Of a stretch of DNA of 64,000 nucleotides, positions 34,780 through 44,559 are shown one piece after another. The notes beneath the pieces were generated by a model. It saw only the letters and a program-made list of their open reading frames with translations. It was not told the DNA's origin and did not search any database. Origin of the DNA: a virus; the IMG/VR virus record IMGVR_UViG_3300025364_000003, positions 142,529-206,528 of that record. One strand, written 5' to 3'. The position numbers and the translations under genes are program-made. The first letter of the stretch is position 1. Each line of letters begins with the position of its first letter.

Positions 34780-35489
34780 ATGTTAGTTGCAAATCTTAAA
34801 GAACAAATACATTTCATGGTGTCGCAAACTCTTTTAGAAATTAGGAGTAATTTCAAGTGGTCGGAGTTTAAAGAACTTGAAACTCCTAAGGGAATGGCAT
34901 ATTACCTAGAAAAAACAGGCACCGAAAAACTAGGCAGCGGGTCTTCTAGATGGGTTTACTTATTGAGCAACCGCTATGTCTTAAAATTAGCTGATCCTTT
35001 AAATCCTCGTAGGGGACTGGCCCAAAATCATGCAGAACTTGAAGTTGCAACCGACTCAGTGTAGCTCCATTCGTGTCGCAAATTTTTGATTATGATCCTG
35101 ATGGTTTCTGGTTGGTATCTCAACTTGTTAGACCATTGAATAGCGATGAAGATTTTGAAAAACTAACTGGTGGAATCGACTGGGAAGCATTTCAGTATGC
35201 CGTACAAACTTTTTTGTATGAAGCTAGGGGGGATTTTAAAAAAGCTGCTGATGAACTTGAGTTTAGGGCATCAAGGAGAAATTCTGATCATTATGCAGAA
35301 GTATTACTCAAGGCTCTTTCATATCTTAAGACAAACAAGTGGGTGAGAAATTTTCTAAAAATGGCAAAAAAATACGATTTGCTTCCAGAAGATTTAACAT
35401 TTTTAGATCATTGGGGCAAAACCGCTGATGGACGTGTAGTGCTTCTTGACTATGGTTATACGGCATTAGTTCATGATCTACACTACTGA
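34780..35489 (+). pseudogene. Protein kinase-like protein, copy 3, frameshifted
   Basis: First frame (34780-35064) gives LKEQIHFMVSQTLLEIRSNF, FKWSEFK and the loop LGSGSSRWVYLLSNRYVLKL, then a TAG. The next frame continues SVAPFVSQIFDYDPDGFWLV and ends with DHWGKTADGRVVLLDYG at the expected spacing. One missing base near 35050-35060 joins them. In the present sequence the ATP-binding and catalytic-loop parts are separated, so the product should be inactive unless the shift is programmed or an error. Confidence 0.65.
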
Positions 35490-35546
35490 CAATTCTCTAT
35501 TGTCTAAACAATTATTTCTAAAATGCGTTCGACGTGGGTTTACTTA

Positions 35547-35553
35547 CTATTTA
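35547..35553 (+). promoter_or_regulatory. CTATTTA element 5 nt before a start codon
   Basis: CTATTTA-cccat-ATG(35559), no SD. Same spacing as at 51599, 61461, 17525 and 63417. Confidence 0.4.
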
Positions 35554-35558
35554 CCCAT

Positions 35559-36776
35559 ATGTCCGGCAATGAAACTCGACAGAATATCCCAAGAGATCCA
35601 AGGAATCCTGAACCACATGTAGATTCTGGATATGAGGGTGACGATACCTCGGATACGTTTTTGATTCCGCCAGTTGGAATTGAAGATGCGGACATGACTC
35701 TGTTCAGACTTTTTGACAAAGATATTGGATTTACTGTTCGATTAGTAGAGACGGCAAACAAAGATATCCAGATTAAAAAGCCTTTTGTAATTTTCGCTAC
35801 TGGTGAACGATTTGTGCTTGCAAAGCGATTGCGTCCACCAAGAGATAGAAACGACAAATTGATGCTTCCGGCCATTTCTATCCGAAGAACATCTATTGAA
35901 CAAACATCGCTGGACATTACTGGCAGAGGTATCAATCAGTTTACTGGCAATCTTGTCATTAAGCGACGTCTTGAAAAGGGAGACAGGGATTACCAAAACT
36001 TTATTAATAAGCTGGGGTTTAAAAACTTAAAAAATTCTTATTCTACCGAAAGAGAAACAGGCGAACTGAAAAACGACGTTTCGGTGCAGCAAGGCGGGCT
36101 TTTAGAACAGAGAACCAGTTTGAATAACATGTGGGAAATTATCACAGTACCACAGCCACAGTTTTTTACTGCAACATACGAAGTAACTTTTTGGACTTCG
36201 TTTACCCAACACATGAATTATATGATAGAAACGTTTATCTCATCGTTTCTACCAAACGATAGAATACACAAGTTGGTAACCGACAAGGGTTACTGGTTTC
36301 TTGCTTACACGCAAGAACAGTTTGCGAATCAAGAAAATATTGATGATTTCACTGAAGATGAAAGAATTTTGAGGTACTCTTTCAATGTTCAGGTTAAAGG
36401 TTATATTTTCGCACCACAGCATCCAACTAATGCTGTTCCAGTGAGAAGATGGATTTCATCGCCAACGGTAGTTTTCGACGTAAGTTCATATTCTACCGAA
36501 GTGTTGGAGAAGGAACATCTAAATCGTCCACCGCAAAAAAACAAGGACAATCCGGAAAATTTCACATTGACAGACATTGAACTGGATCCCCAAACAAAAC
36601 AGACTCCAACAACAAATGAAAGATTCGCTGTTCGAAAAGATATAATCGACCCGATCACAGGAAAGAGGAAGCGTCGTTACGTATCTATTTTAGAGTCCAA
36701 TGAAAAAAAGGGAGAGACAGTTTACAGGGCATCCGACGTTGAAACATTGGAAGAGTTTATCAAGACACTCAAATAA
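35559..36776 (+). CDS. Tail terminator/sheath-stabiliser-like protein (gp15 position)
   Basis: 405 residues from ATG 35559 (ATG 35523 would add 12; the TATTTA element at 35547 argues for the shorter form). The centre QFFTATYEVTFWTSFTQHMN, YMIETFISSFLPND, and later DERILRYSFNVQVKGYIFAP follow the pattern of tail completion proteins that cap tube and sheath (beta strand, long helix, I-R-x-x-x-N-x-x-V-K-G-Y strand). Location between the gp14-like gene and the sheath genes matches T4 gene 15. C-terminal ~80 residues are charged. Assignment by pattern and synteny. Confidence 0.5.
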   Translation: MSGNETRQNIPRDPRNPEPHVDSGYEGDDTSDTFLIPPVGIEDADMTLFRLFDKDIGFTVRLVETANKDIQIKKPFVIFATGERFVLAKRLRPPRDRNDKLMLPAISIRRTSIEQTSLDITGRGINQFTGNLVIKRRLEKGDRDYQNFINKLGFKNLKNSYSTERETGELKNDVSVQQGGLLEQRTSLNNMWEIITVPQPQFFTATYEVTFWTSFTQHMNYMIETFISSFLPNDRIHKLVTDKGYWFLAYTQEQFANQENIDDFTEDERILRYSFNVQVKGYIFAPQHPTNAVPVRRWISSPTVVFDVSSYSTEVLEKEHLNRPPQKNKDNPENFTLTDIELDPQTKQTPTTNERFAVRKDIIDPITGKRKRRYVSILESNEKKGETVYRASDVETLEEFIKTLK

Positions 36777-36857
36777 GAAGATTTCTCCTCAGGTGGTGTC
36801 TAATTAGTTAGGAGTATACTGACAAATTGCCTCAGGTAATGGTAAAAGGAACGGAAC

Positions 36858-39800
36858 ATGGTTAGCCAAATTTTTAACTTTCCAGGCTTCTTCGATAGAG
36901 AAATCGATCTAACAGCCCAGATTCAGGAGCCAGTAGGCGTTCCAGCTGGTGTAATTGGTGGTGCCGAACGTGGTCCGGCATTCGTCCCATTCACTGTTGG
37001 ATCATTTGCTGATTTCCGAACTCGCTTCGGCGATCTAAATCCAAGATATGCTGCGCCATACGCAGTCGATAGATTCCTGGAAAACAGGACAGCACTTACC
37101 TTCATCAGAATTCTTGGTGCGGGTGCCAATGAGACGTCAAGTGATATCGAGACAACTCGTTTGCAAGGAACAGTCAAAAATGCTGGATTCCGTCTAAGTG
37201 GAACTCTCAGTTCCGTTAACCCAGCTACTACTAATGGTGCTGTTCAATTCCTCGTCGCTCGCCACGTTGTTACTGCTTCAGAAGCACTCGGAATGCCGAT
37301 GTTTTCTGACAATAATTCACTTCTTACCTCGGGTTCGAACGACGAGGTTTACCTTACTCGTGGTGTTATTTTCGCTGCGTCAGGTACTCGAATTCAAATT
37401 CTAAATGGAGATGACAGCAACGAGCAGTACAGCAGCTTTGTTGATGACGTTGCAACTGTAAACTCTGCAAGCAGAGAATTCAAAATTGTTATTTCTTCAT
37501 CGGCTGGTGCGTCGTTTGGCAATGACGACGGATTCCCTGGCGTTAGAATTCTAACCGCTTCTCTGAATCCAAGTTCTGATAACTACTTTGCCAAGCTGAT
37601 GAATACTGATCCAGAAAGGTTCAGCGACGAAAAACATGTGGTCTATGCTGATTATGCAGTCGATGCCGAACTCGCAAATGTTGGCACTGGAAGCGGCGAT
37701 GTTGCTATTGCAAGCGGTAGCATTAACACTTCTTCTACTTCTGGCAACACCTCTCTTCCATTCCTAGAGGCGTTCGGTCGTTTTGACACCAGATTCACAA
37801 CTCCAAAAACACCTTGGTTTATCTCGCAACCATATGGCAAAACTGAGTATGACCTCTTTTACATTGAAGCTGTTGATGATGGCGCATACGCAAATCAGCG
37901 TTTCAAGATTTCTATCACCAATCTTCTCAAGTCTTCAAATGTTCGTGATAAACACGGAACTTTCACACTTGTTGTAAGAACATTTGATGATACAGATGCC
38001 GAACCACAGATTCTTGAGCAGTTCAACAACCTTTCTCTTGATCCGGATTCGGACAACTACATTGCTAAGGTTATTGGAGATAAGCGTGCTCGCTTCAACT
38101 TTGACGCTGAAGCTGAAGAAGATCGTCGCCTTCTCACCACTGGCAAGTTTGAAAACAGAAGCCGATACATTCGAGTATTTGTTTCTGACCAGGTAGCACA
38201 AAAGAAGATTCCTGAAGATGCTGTTCCATTCGGCTTCCGAGGAACTGCTCCATTGAGCACCAACTCACTTCTTTCTGATACTGCTGGGTCGGCGGCCCTA
38301 GCAAGACTTGCTTTGTCGGGTGCAACTGATCCACGTCTTGCGTGGTCTATAGTACCTCCTCTTCCATACCGTTATAAGGTAACAAGAGGAAATGCAGCAA
38401 CCAATCCGGGTTTCGAAGGTGCTCCAGGAGCAACCGAATTAACTGATGCACGTTATTTTTGGGGGGTCAAGACTTCTAGAAACACCAACGCACTGAATCC
38501 AAACATTGTCAATCTTCCAAACCAGTTGGTCAACAGCTACACTAAGTTTGCAGGTATTGAAAAACTTGATGTACTTGTTACAGGTTCAGCTAAAGATGAT
38601 TTCAACAACAATAAGTTTACGCTTGCTCGTGTTGCGCTAGGAAATGCATCACTCAATGATGTTACATCATCAGCCGCAATCCACATGAAAGAAGCTGCTT
38701 ATCTTCGTAACAGAACGCCAGATGGGTTCGAATACAAGATAACTGATGAAATTTCTGGTCTGGATAGAATTACATTTGCCACCCTTTACCAAAAGGGCAC
38801 GTCTGCTGCCGACTTCAACAAGTTCACCAACTTTGCAAAGTTTACCTCTATTCTATATGGTGGTTTCGATGGCGTCAACATTCTTGATAAGAATGCAGCT
38901 ACATTTAATGACCGTTCCACTTCAACAGAAACTGCTGGAAGCGAGGTTGGAAATGCAGCATCTACTTTCACTTCACCTGGACTTAACGAGAACGTAAACG
39001 GATTTGGTACTTCAAACCAGACTGTTTTCGCTTATCGAAGAGCTTCAGAGATTATCACTGATGCAATCGCATCTAACATCAATCTGCTTACTATTCCAGG
39101 TCAGCGTGATCCGTTGGTCACAGACTTTGCTGCTGATGAAGTTCGTGACTTTGGTCTTGCTTTCTATGCCATGGATTTACCAGCATATGACTCTGATGGT
39201 AACAGAATTTGGGACAATCAAACTTCAAGATTTATCGACATCGAACAGACTGCAAATAACTTTGAGCAGCGTGCTCTTGACAATGAGTTTGCAGGTGCTT
39301 ACTTCCCAGATTTCGTACTTGAGGATGATGTAAACAGGCGCAGAGTAACCGTTCCAGCTTCTGTTGGAGCACTTGCAGCACTTGGATTCAATGACCGTGT
39401 TGCTTATCCTTGGTTCGCACCAGCAGGCTTCAACAGAGCAGCTCTTGATTTTGTACAGCTTACAAAGACAAGAATTAAGCAACCAGAACGTGAACGTCTT
39501 TTTGACATTCACATTAACCCAATCGTCAAATTCCCTGGCGAATCTGGTTTCGTAATCTTCGCACAAAACACGCTTGAACAAGCCGAGTCTGCGCTCGGCA
39601 GTATCAATGTTGTTCGAATGTTGAATGAACTCAAGCGCAGGATAATCGAGATTGGCAACCGAGCAATCTTCGAACAGATTACTCCGGAAATTTACACTGA
39701 ACTTGATAGGAGATTCCGCAGCGTTCTTAACCTCATTTCGGCTCGTGCTGGTATTGAGAGATTTGATGTCATCGTTGATGGCAGAAACAATACAAACCTT

Positions 39801-39917
39801 GATCGTGAGAACAATAGAGTCAATGCTCGAATTGTGCTCGTTCCAACGAGGGCGGTTGAGTTCATTGCAATTGACTTCATCATTACTAGAAGCGGCGTGT
39901 CGTTCGATGCCGTATAA
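36858..39917 (+). CDS. Tail sheath protein, paralogue 1
   Basis: 1019 residues, SD AAGGAA. N-terminal FPGFFDREIDLTAQIQEPVG, VPAGVIGGAERGPAFVPFTV, then FRTRFGDLNPRYAAPYAVDR and LTFIRILGAG are the classic sheath opening. The C-terminal ~250 residues hold VGALAALGFNDRVAYPWFAP, AGFNRAAL and the strand/helix end INVVRMLNELKRRIIEIGNR with RAVEFIAIDFIITRSG. The middle ~500 residues form variable insertion domains (much larger than T4 gp18, 659 residues), probably exposed on the sheath surface. Contracts to drive the tube into the host. Confidence 0.9.
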   Translation: MVSQIFNFPGFFDREIDLTAQIQEPVGVPAGVIGGAERGPAFVPFTVGSFADFRTRFGDLNPRYAAPYAVDRFLENRTALTFIRILGAGANETSSDIETTRLQGTVKNAGFRLSGTLSSVNPATTNGAVQFLVARHVVTASEALGMPMFSDNNSLLTSGSNDEVYLTRGVIFAASGTRIQILNGDDSNEQYSSFVDDVATVNSASREFKIVISSSAGASFGNDDGFPGVRILTASLNPSSDNYFAKLMNTDPERFSDEKHVVYADYAVDAELANVGTGSGDVAIASGSINTSSTSGNTSLPFLEAFGRFDTRFTTPKTPWFISQPYGKTEYDLFYIEAVDDGAYANQRFKISITNLLKSSNVRDKHGTFTLVVRTFDDTDAEPQILEQFNNLSLDPDSDNYIAKVIGDKRARFNFDAEAEEDRRLLTTGKFENRSRYIRVFVSDQVAQKKIPEDAVPFGFRGTAPLSTNSLLSDTAGSAALARLALSGATDPRLAWSIVPPLPYRYKVTRGNAATNPGFEGAPGATELTDARYFWGVKTSRNTNALNPNIVNLPNQLVNSYTKFAGIEKLDVLVTGSAKDDFNNNKFTLARVALGNASLNDVTSSAAIHMKEAAYLRNRTPDGFEYKITDEISGLDRITFATLYQKGTSAADFNKFTNFAKFTSILYGGFDGVNILDKNAATFNDRSTSTETAGSEVGNAASTFTSPGLNENVNGFGTSNQTVFAYRRASEIITDAIASNINLLTIPGQRDPLVTDFAADEVRDFGLAFYAMDLPAYDSDGNRIWDNQTSRFIDIEQTANNFEQRALDNEFAGAYFPDFVLEDDVNRRRVTVPASVGALAALGFNDRVAYPWFAPAGFNRAALDFVQLTKTRIKQPERERLFDIHINPIVKFPGESGFVIFAQNTLEQAESALGSINVVRMLNELKRRIIEIGNRAIFEQITPEIYTELDRRFRSVLNLISARAGIERFDVIVDGRNNTNLDRENNRVNARIVLVPTRAVEFIAIDFIITRSGVSFDAV

Positions 39918-39973
39918 GATGAGCCAGGCAAATAGTTACATAGAAAGATTAGTCGACTAATCGGAGAGAATTC

Positions 39974-42900
39974 ATGACTCAAATTAATTTCAAAAGTGCA
40001 GGAGTTTCAGCCAGGGTTATCAACCTTACTGGCCCAACAGCAATTCAACCTGTTGGAATCCCAGCTGGTGTGATCGGAACTGCTGTAAAGGGACCTGCAT
40101 TTGTTCCTGTAACTTTTGCAACAACGCAGGACTTTACGGTTGTATTCGGACTTCCAGAAGACAACAAGGCAAATGGACCACTTGCTGTGGGCGAGTGGCT
40201 TCGTAATAGACAAGCAGCAACTTACCTTAGGGTTCTTGGTGCTGGTCAAGCCAAGAGAAGAGAACAATCTGGAGAGAATCAGGGTAAAGTTCAGGGTGCA
40301 GGTTTTGTTGTTGGTGACGAACAGCCACAAGCTGGTGGAGCATTGGATAACAACATGTACGCCAATGAAGGGGGACCTCTAGGGCGTTTGTATTTCCTAA
40401 ACACCTTTATGTCAGAAGCAAACGGTTCGGGTTTTCTTACTGACGCTGGTCTCCCTGGTGAGGGAACGCCAATCGTTAGGGCAGTTCTTTTAGCTGCTTC
40501 CGGTGTTATCATCACCCTTTCTTCGTCACTTTCTGCATCGACAATGGTTCCAGGAGCAGCTCCAGCGTCAAACCTTGTTGCCACAGAAGAAAATAAGAGC
40601 GGTTCATTCCTAGGCTCCGTCAACCTCTCCGGCGGCAGACAGGAATTTGTGATGTTCTTGAATGGTCACAAGGGAACTGATCCTCTATTTCCCAATGTCA
40701 TTACTGCATCTTTTGATGTTGACGCACCAAATTACCTTGGCAGTGCCCTTAACACCGATCCTTTCAACCTTGAAAAGGCAGGTTACTTGCTTTATGCCGA
40801 TTACTCGGTTCATCCAAACCTTGCAACCGTTACTGGTTCTTCTGTGGTCGATACCACTACTGATGAAGTTGTAGGTGGAGGTTTGGCAGCTGGATTTGAA
40901 CCAATCGCATTCTTGGCAACTGGTTCATTGTCTCGAAACTCCGGCTCAACCGTAGTACCAAGTTATGAAAACTGGGAAGATAGATACACTACGCCAAAAT
41001 CACCTTGGATTGTTTCACAGAGGCTTGGCGGCAAGCCAAGAAATCTCTTCAGAATTCATCTTTTGGATGACGGTGCTTGGGGCAACGATCAGGTCAAATG
41101 GTCTGTTGAAAACATTGTTCCGGCAATCAATGATGTAAACCCTTATGGAACTTTCGACCTTCTCATCCGTCGTTTCAACGACATCGATAAGAAACGTGAG
41201 GCAACTGAGGCTTGGAGAGGGCTTTCACTCAATCCAAGCTCCGACAATTACATTGCTAGAGTGATTGGTGACCTCAACACCTTCTACAACTTTGATGCTG
41301 CCGAAGGTAACCAGAAGATTCAAACTACTGGCGAGTATCCAAACCAGTCCAAGGTTATCAGAGTAGAAGTCTCGCCAGACGTTGAAAACGTTGAGTTGGA
41401 TGCTTCGGCTCTTCCGCTTGGTTTCAGAGGAATTCCACACTTGGTAACCTCGGGAACTGCACCATTGGCTCCATTAGGCGAAGCACTTGCAGACAGCGTT
41501 CTTATTACTGGCTCTTCTGATCCAGCTCACAATGTCGTACAGATGCCAGTTCAGTTCCGCAGAAGCCTTAACCTTGGTTCGGTTACCAGCCGTCGTGTAG
41601 ACAAGGGCCTCTATTGGGGTATTCAGTTTACTCGTCAGCTTTCAGTTGAAGAGCCAAACTCAACAACCGAGCCAGAAAGAACTATTGCCAACTTCACCAA
41701 GTTCTTCCCTAAGCATCAGACTGATTGGTTGAATGTTGTCGTCAGCGACAATGAAGGAGTGGCAGATGCGGCAGAAACCGGTATTCTTGATGCGGATAGG
41801 TTCAATAACAACCTATTCTCTCTTGAGAACATCAGGATCGTAAGAGATCCGATCACGAATCTTGCTGACACTACCCAGCTTGTAAGTTGGAGTTATGTAA
41901 GAGCCGGAAACGTAGCTACCTCTGGTTCGGTTAGAGCATTGACAGCTGACGATTTGTCGGATTCATCTGTAAGGCAGGTTGCTAAGTTCAGCGGAATTAT
42001 CCAGGGCGGATTTGATGGTGTTAGAATCTTTGATGAAGACACTGCCAATCTTACCAACCTCGCAATTATCGAAGAAATGGACAACACAAACAGGGGAGTG
42101 TCGAATGGTCCTACCGTAAAGGCTTATGATACCGCTTTGGATATCATTGCCGACGACACCGAAACTGATATCCAACTTCTTACCATCCCAGGAATTAGAC
42201 ATCCACAGATCACCGATGACGCTCTACAGCTTATCGAGGAAAGATTTGATGCAATGTACATCATGGATCTTCCAGAGTATGACACCACAAATCAACTCGT
42301 TACTGCTTCCTCACAGGATTTGAGCGTTAGATTTACCGCAAATCAGCACCGTGATCGAGGTTTGAACACTTCCTTCGGAGCAGCTTACTTCCCAGACGTA
42401 ATCTTGAGGGATACACTCAACAACACTATTCGACAGGTTCCGCCTTCGGTTGCTGTTCTTGGTGCATTCGGTCTCAATGATGCAGTCGGATTCCCATGGT
42501 TTGCCCCAGCAGGTTTTGCACGTGGCGCCCTACAGACAACTGAAGAATCTACGCTTCCATTGTCCCGTGACAACATGGATGCGCTTCAAGATGTCAAGAT
42601 TAACCCACTTGTATCCTTTGCAGGATCGGATGGTGTTGTAGTCTGGGGTCAGCGTACTCTACTTGCTCGTGATTCTGCACTTGAGAGAGTCAATGTACGT
42701 AGACTTCTCATTCAACTTAGAAGAGATGTTCGCCGTGTTGCTCGACGCTTCGTATTCGAACCTGGTCGTGCCGAAACGCTTGCAAGATTTTCTCAGTTGG
42801 TAAACCCAATCTTGAAGAGGGTGCAGGACCAGAGAGGCGTGGAGAGATTCCTTGTAAGAATTGACACCACAACTACTACACAAGCCGACATTGAAAACAG

Positions 42901-43003
42901 AACGGTTCGTGGAAAGATTTTCCTTGTTCCAACCAGAACTTTGGAATTCTTGTCCATCGACTTCGTCGTTACCAATCAAGGCAATTTCGTTTCATCGCAA
43001 TAA
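39974..43003 (+). CDS. Tail sheath protein, paralogue 2
   Basis: 1009 residues, SD GGAGAG. Same architecture as the preceding gene: VGIPAGVIGTAVKGPAFVPV, FVVFG-type GLPEDNKANGPLAVGEWLRN, YLRVLGAG, and C-terminal VAVLGAFGLNDAVGFPWFAP, AGFARGAL, NVRRLLIQLRRDVRRVARRF, RTLEFLSIDFVVTNQG. Tandem sheath genes suggest either a mixed-subunit sheath or separate roles (for example a baseplate-proximal ring). Both look intact. Confidence 0.9.
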   Translation: MTQINFKSAGVSARVINLTGPTAIQPVGIPAGVIGTAVKGPAFVPVTFATTQDFTVVFGLPEDNKANGPLAVGEWLRNRQAATYLRVLGAGQAKRREQSGENQGKVQGAGFVVGDEQPQAGGALDNNMYANEGGPLGRLYFLNTFMSEANGSGFLTDAGLPGEGTPIVRAVLLAASGVIITLSSSLSASTMVPGAAPASNLVATEENKSGSFLGSVNLSGGRQEFVMFLNGHKGTDPLFPNVITASFDVDAPNYLGSALNTDPFNLEKAGYLLYADYSVHPNLATVTGSSVVDTTTDEVVGGGLAAGFEPIAFLATGSLSRNSGSTVVPSYENWEDRYTTPKSPWIVSQRLGGKPRNLFRIHLLDDGAWGNDQVKWSVENIVPAINDVNPYGTFDLLIRRFNDIDKKREATEAWRGLSLNPSSDNYIARVIGDLNTFYNFDAAEGNQKIQTTGEYPNQSKVIRVEVSPDVENVELDASALPLGFRGIPHLVTSGTAPLAPLGEALADSVLITGSSDPAHNVVQMPVQFRRSLNLGSVTSRRVDKGLYWGIQFTRQLSVEEPNSTTEPERTIANFTKFFPKHQTDWLNVVVSDNEGVADAAETGILDADRFNNNLFSLENIRIVRDPITNLADTTQLVSWSYVRAGNVATSGSVRALTADDLSDSSVRQVAKFSGIIQGGFDGVRIFDEDTANLTNLAIIEEMDNTNRGVSNGPTVKAYDTALDIIADDTETDIQLLTIPGIRHPQITDDALQLIEERFDAMYIMDLPEYDTTNQLVTASSQDLSVRFTANQHRDRGLNTSFGAAYFPDVILRDTLNNTIRQVPPSVAVLGAFGLNDAVGFPWFAPAGFARGALQTTEESTLPLSRDNMDALQDVKINPLVSFAGSDGVVVWGQRTLLARDSALERVNVRRLLIQLRRDVRRVARRFVFEPGRAETLARFSQLVNPILKRVQDQRGVERFLVRIDTTTTTQADIENRTVRGKIFLVPTRTLEFLSIDFVVTNQGNFVSSQ

Positions 43004-43035
43004 TTGAATAAATTTCCCCATAAGAGAGGTAAATA

Positions 43036-43140
43036 ATGAAGGGTCTACTCCACCGTTTAATAAATCTTTTCAACTCTGAGCACTGTTGCTGCTGTTGTGG
43101 CTGCTGTCAGTGCCGGAACTGCAAGGGCAGCTGTAAGTGA
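43036..43140 (+). CDS. 34-residue cysteine-rich microprotein
   Basis: ATG at 43036 has AGAGGT at 7 nt. The N-terminal half KGLLHRLINLFN is an amphipathic helix; the C-terminal half HCCCCCGCCQCRNCKGSCK has 10 Cys in 19 residues. The TGA overlaps the GTG of the next gene (GTGA), so the two are translationally coupled. Not described in any family I know. Metal binding (zinc, Fe-S) or thiol chemistry is inferred from composition; membrane association of the helix is possible. Confidence 0.6.
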   Translation: MKGLLHRLINLFNSEHCCCCCGCCQCRNCKGSCK

Positions 43141-43991
43141 ATGATAGGGATAGAATACAAGGATTCATTTCTGACTTAGTCAAAGAAGAATTGACTGAGG
43201 TATCTCCTGTATTTTATCCCACAATCAAAAAGGGAATAGAAGCTGGCCGTGAGGCTTCTCGTAGACAGGCTTCGGCCTACAGGGGAAGGCACGGCCAAAC
43301 CTTTTCTGATGAACTTGCTCAAATACGTCGAGATTCCAAGCGTAAAAGGGATAGGCATCATAAGATGCTGTCGCTTTCCAAGCATCTGAAAAAAGTTTTC
43401 GGAAATAATGCATATGGTGGCTCTGCACTTGCCACTGTAGAAATTTCTAACGATTTTAAAGCTGATGTTAAAGCTGAATTTGTGAGCGTTATGGGAATTG
43501 ATAATGTCAAGTTTGTAGTTTCAATAAAGAAAAACGGCAAAGAAATTCTTACCAAAGAATTTGTTGCTGGATTAGGGGCAAAACAAAGTGTAGCAAGGTT
43601 CATTAAGAAATTTCAGGAAAAATTGCAAGAGGATGCAGCAATGAAGGTTACGAAAGCGCAACTAAAAGAAATGGTCCGCAAGATCATTAGAAAAAAATTA
43701 ACAGAAATGGATCTTGGTGAAAAAAGTCGATCTACTACAGGGGCTGACAGGAGGATGAGTCCATCTCAACTTGAAAAGCATCTTGAAAAGGAAAGAGAAA
43801 GATCAAAACAAGCCAAGGTTGTTAAAAAACGACAAGCAATGAAGCAATCGGCTCGTGGTATGGAATTAGAGAGTCGCATAGATATTGATCGAGATGTTGA
43901 CAACGAAGAAATGGTTGATGCTAAAGAAGAAGAATATCTTACCAAGCTCGAAAAGTTAATTCTTCAAAGTGAAAAGGAAGGGCTTTGCTAA
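43137..43991 (+). CDS. Protein with two targeting-like helices, 284 aa
   Basis: GTG 43137 overlaps the microprotein stop. N-terminus IQGFISDLVKEELTE is a targeting-like helix with V-K-E and L-T-E. Residues ~35-165 form a basic then beta domain (VEISNDFKADVKAEFVSVMG, VSIKKNGKEILTKEF). At M169 a second signal starts, MKVTKAQLKEMVRKIIRKKL followed by T-E, and the final ~90 residues are a charged coil. An internal class-B helix behind an M suggests either gene fusion or a polyprotein processed by the prohead protease. Confidence 0.6.
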   Translation: MNDRDRIQGFISDLVKEELTEVSPVFYPTIKKGIEAGREASRRQASAYRGRHGQTFSDELAQIRRDSKRKRDRHHKMLSLSKHLKKVFGNNAYGGSALATVEISNDFKADVKAEFVSVMGIDNVKFVVSIKKNGKEILTKEFVAGLGAKQSVARFIKKFQEKLQEDAAMKVTKAQLKEMVRKIIRKKLTEMDLGEKSRSTTGADRRMSPSQLEKHLEKERERSKQAKVVKKRQAMKQSARGMELESRIDIDRDVDNEEMVDAKEEEYLTKLEKLILQSEKEGLC

Positions 43992-43992
43992 A

Positions 43993-44550
43993 ATGACTAC
44001 TATAAAACAAATAATTGAAGAAGCTGTCAAGGAAGCACTTGACCCAGTTGGGAAAACTGAAACGGGGAAAAAGGTAGGGGTCGGTCAAATTCGTGACATC
44101 GACAACGATGGTGATATTGATAGTTCTGATGCGTATCTTGCATATCGTCGAAAAAAAATTACACAGGCAATGAAAAAAGAAGATCGTGAACTCAATGAAA
44201 AAACAATGACTTGGGGTGATCTTCCATCGGAAGATGTTTTTGAAGATTTAATGGATGGCAAAGCTTTCAACATGAAACTTCAGGGTGCCGACTCTCTTGC
44301 GTTTGAATATGCCATGACTCTATCTGATAATCCAGGAGCGGGAAGTACAGCATCTGCGGGCAGTCTTAGAGCTACCATAGAAGCCCTTATCAACGCTCCA
44401 GAGCCAGACGAACTTTCTGATGACCAATACGAAGAGGTTGAAAATGTTCTTGACGAATGGAACGACAGATACGGGGATGTGAGCATTGAAGAAACTGCGT
44501 GGTCTTTGGCTTCTGGTATTATGGAAGTCCTTGGAATTGAATGGATTTGA
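43993..44550 (+). CDS. EF-hand-like calcium-loop protein with targeting helix
   Basis: 185 residues from ATG 43993 (an upstream in-frame ATG at 43969 lies inside the preceding gene). TTIKQIIEEAVKEALDP is the N-terminal helix. Residues ~30-50 hold RDIDNDGDIDSSDAYLAYRR, a D-x-D-x-D-G-x-I-x-x-x-D loop typical of EF-hand/dockerin calcium sites. The C-terminal half is acidic and helical (DELSDDQYEEVENVLDEWND). Calcium binding is likely; partner unknown. Located between sheath and scaffold genes with other small head-type proteins. Confidence 0.62.
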   Translation: MTTIKQIIEEAVKEALDPVGKTETGKKVGVGQIRDIDNDGDIDSSDAYLAYRRKKITQAMKKEDRELNEKTMTWGDLPSEDVFEDLMDGKAFNMKLQGADSLAFEYAMTLSDNPGAGSTASAGSLRATIEALINAPEPDELSDDQYEEVENVLDEWNDRYGDVSIEETAWSLASGIMEVLGIEWI

Positions 44551-44559
44551 TAGAGTAAA

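Noticed and set aside
43969-43993. Upstream ATG for the EF-hand-like protein
   Set aside because: It adds MKRKGFAK from inside the preceding gene and would push the targeting helix away from the N-terminus.
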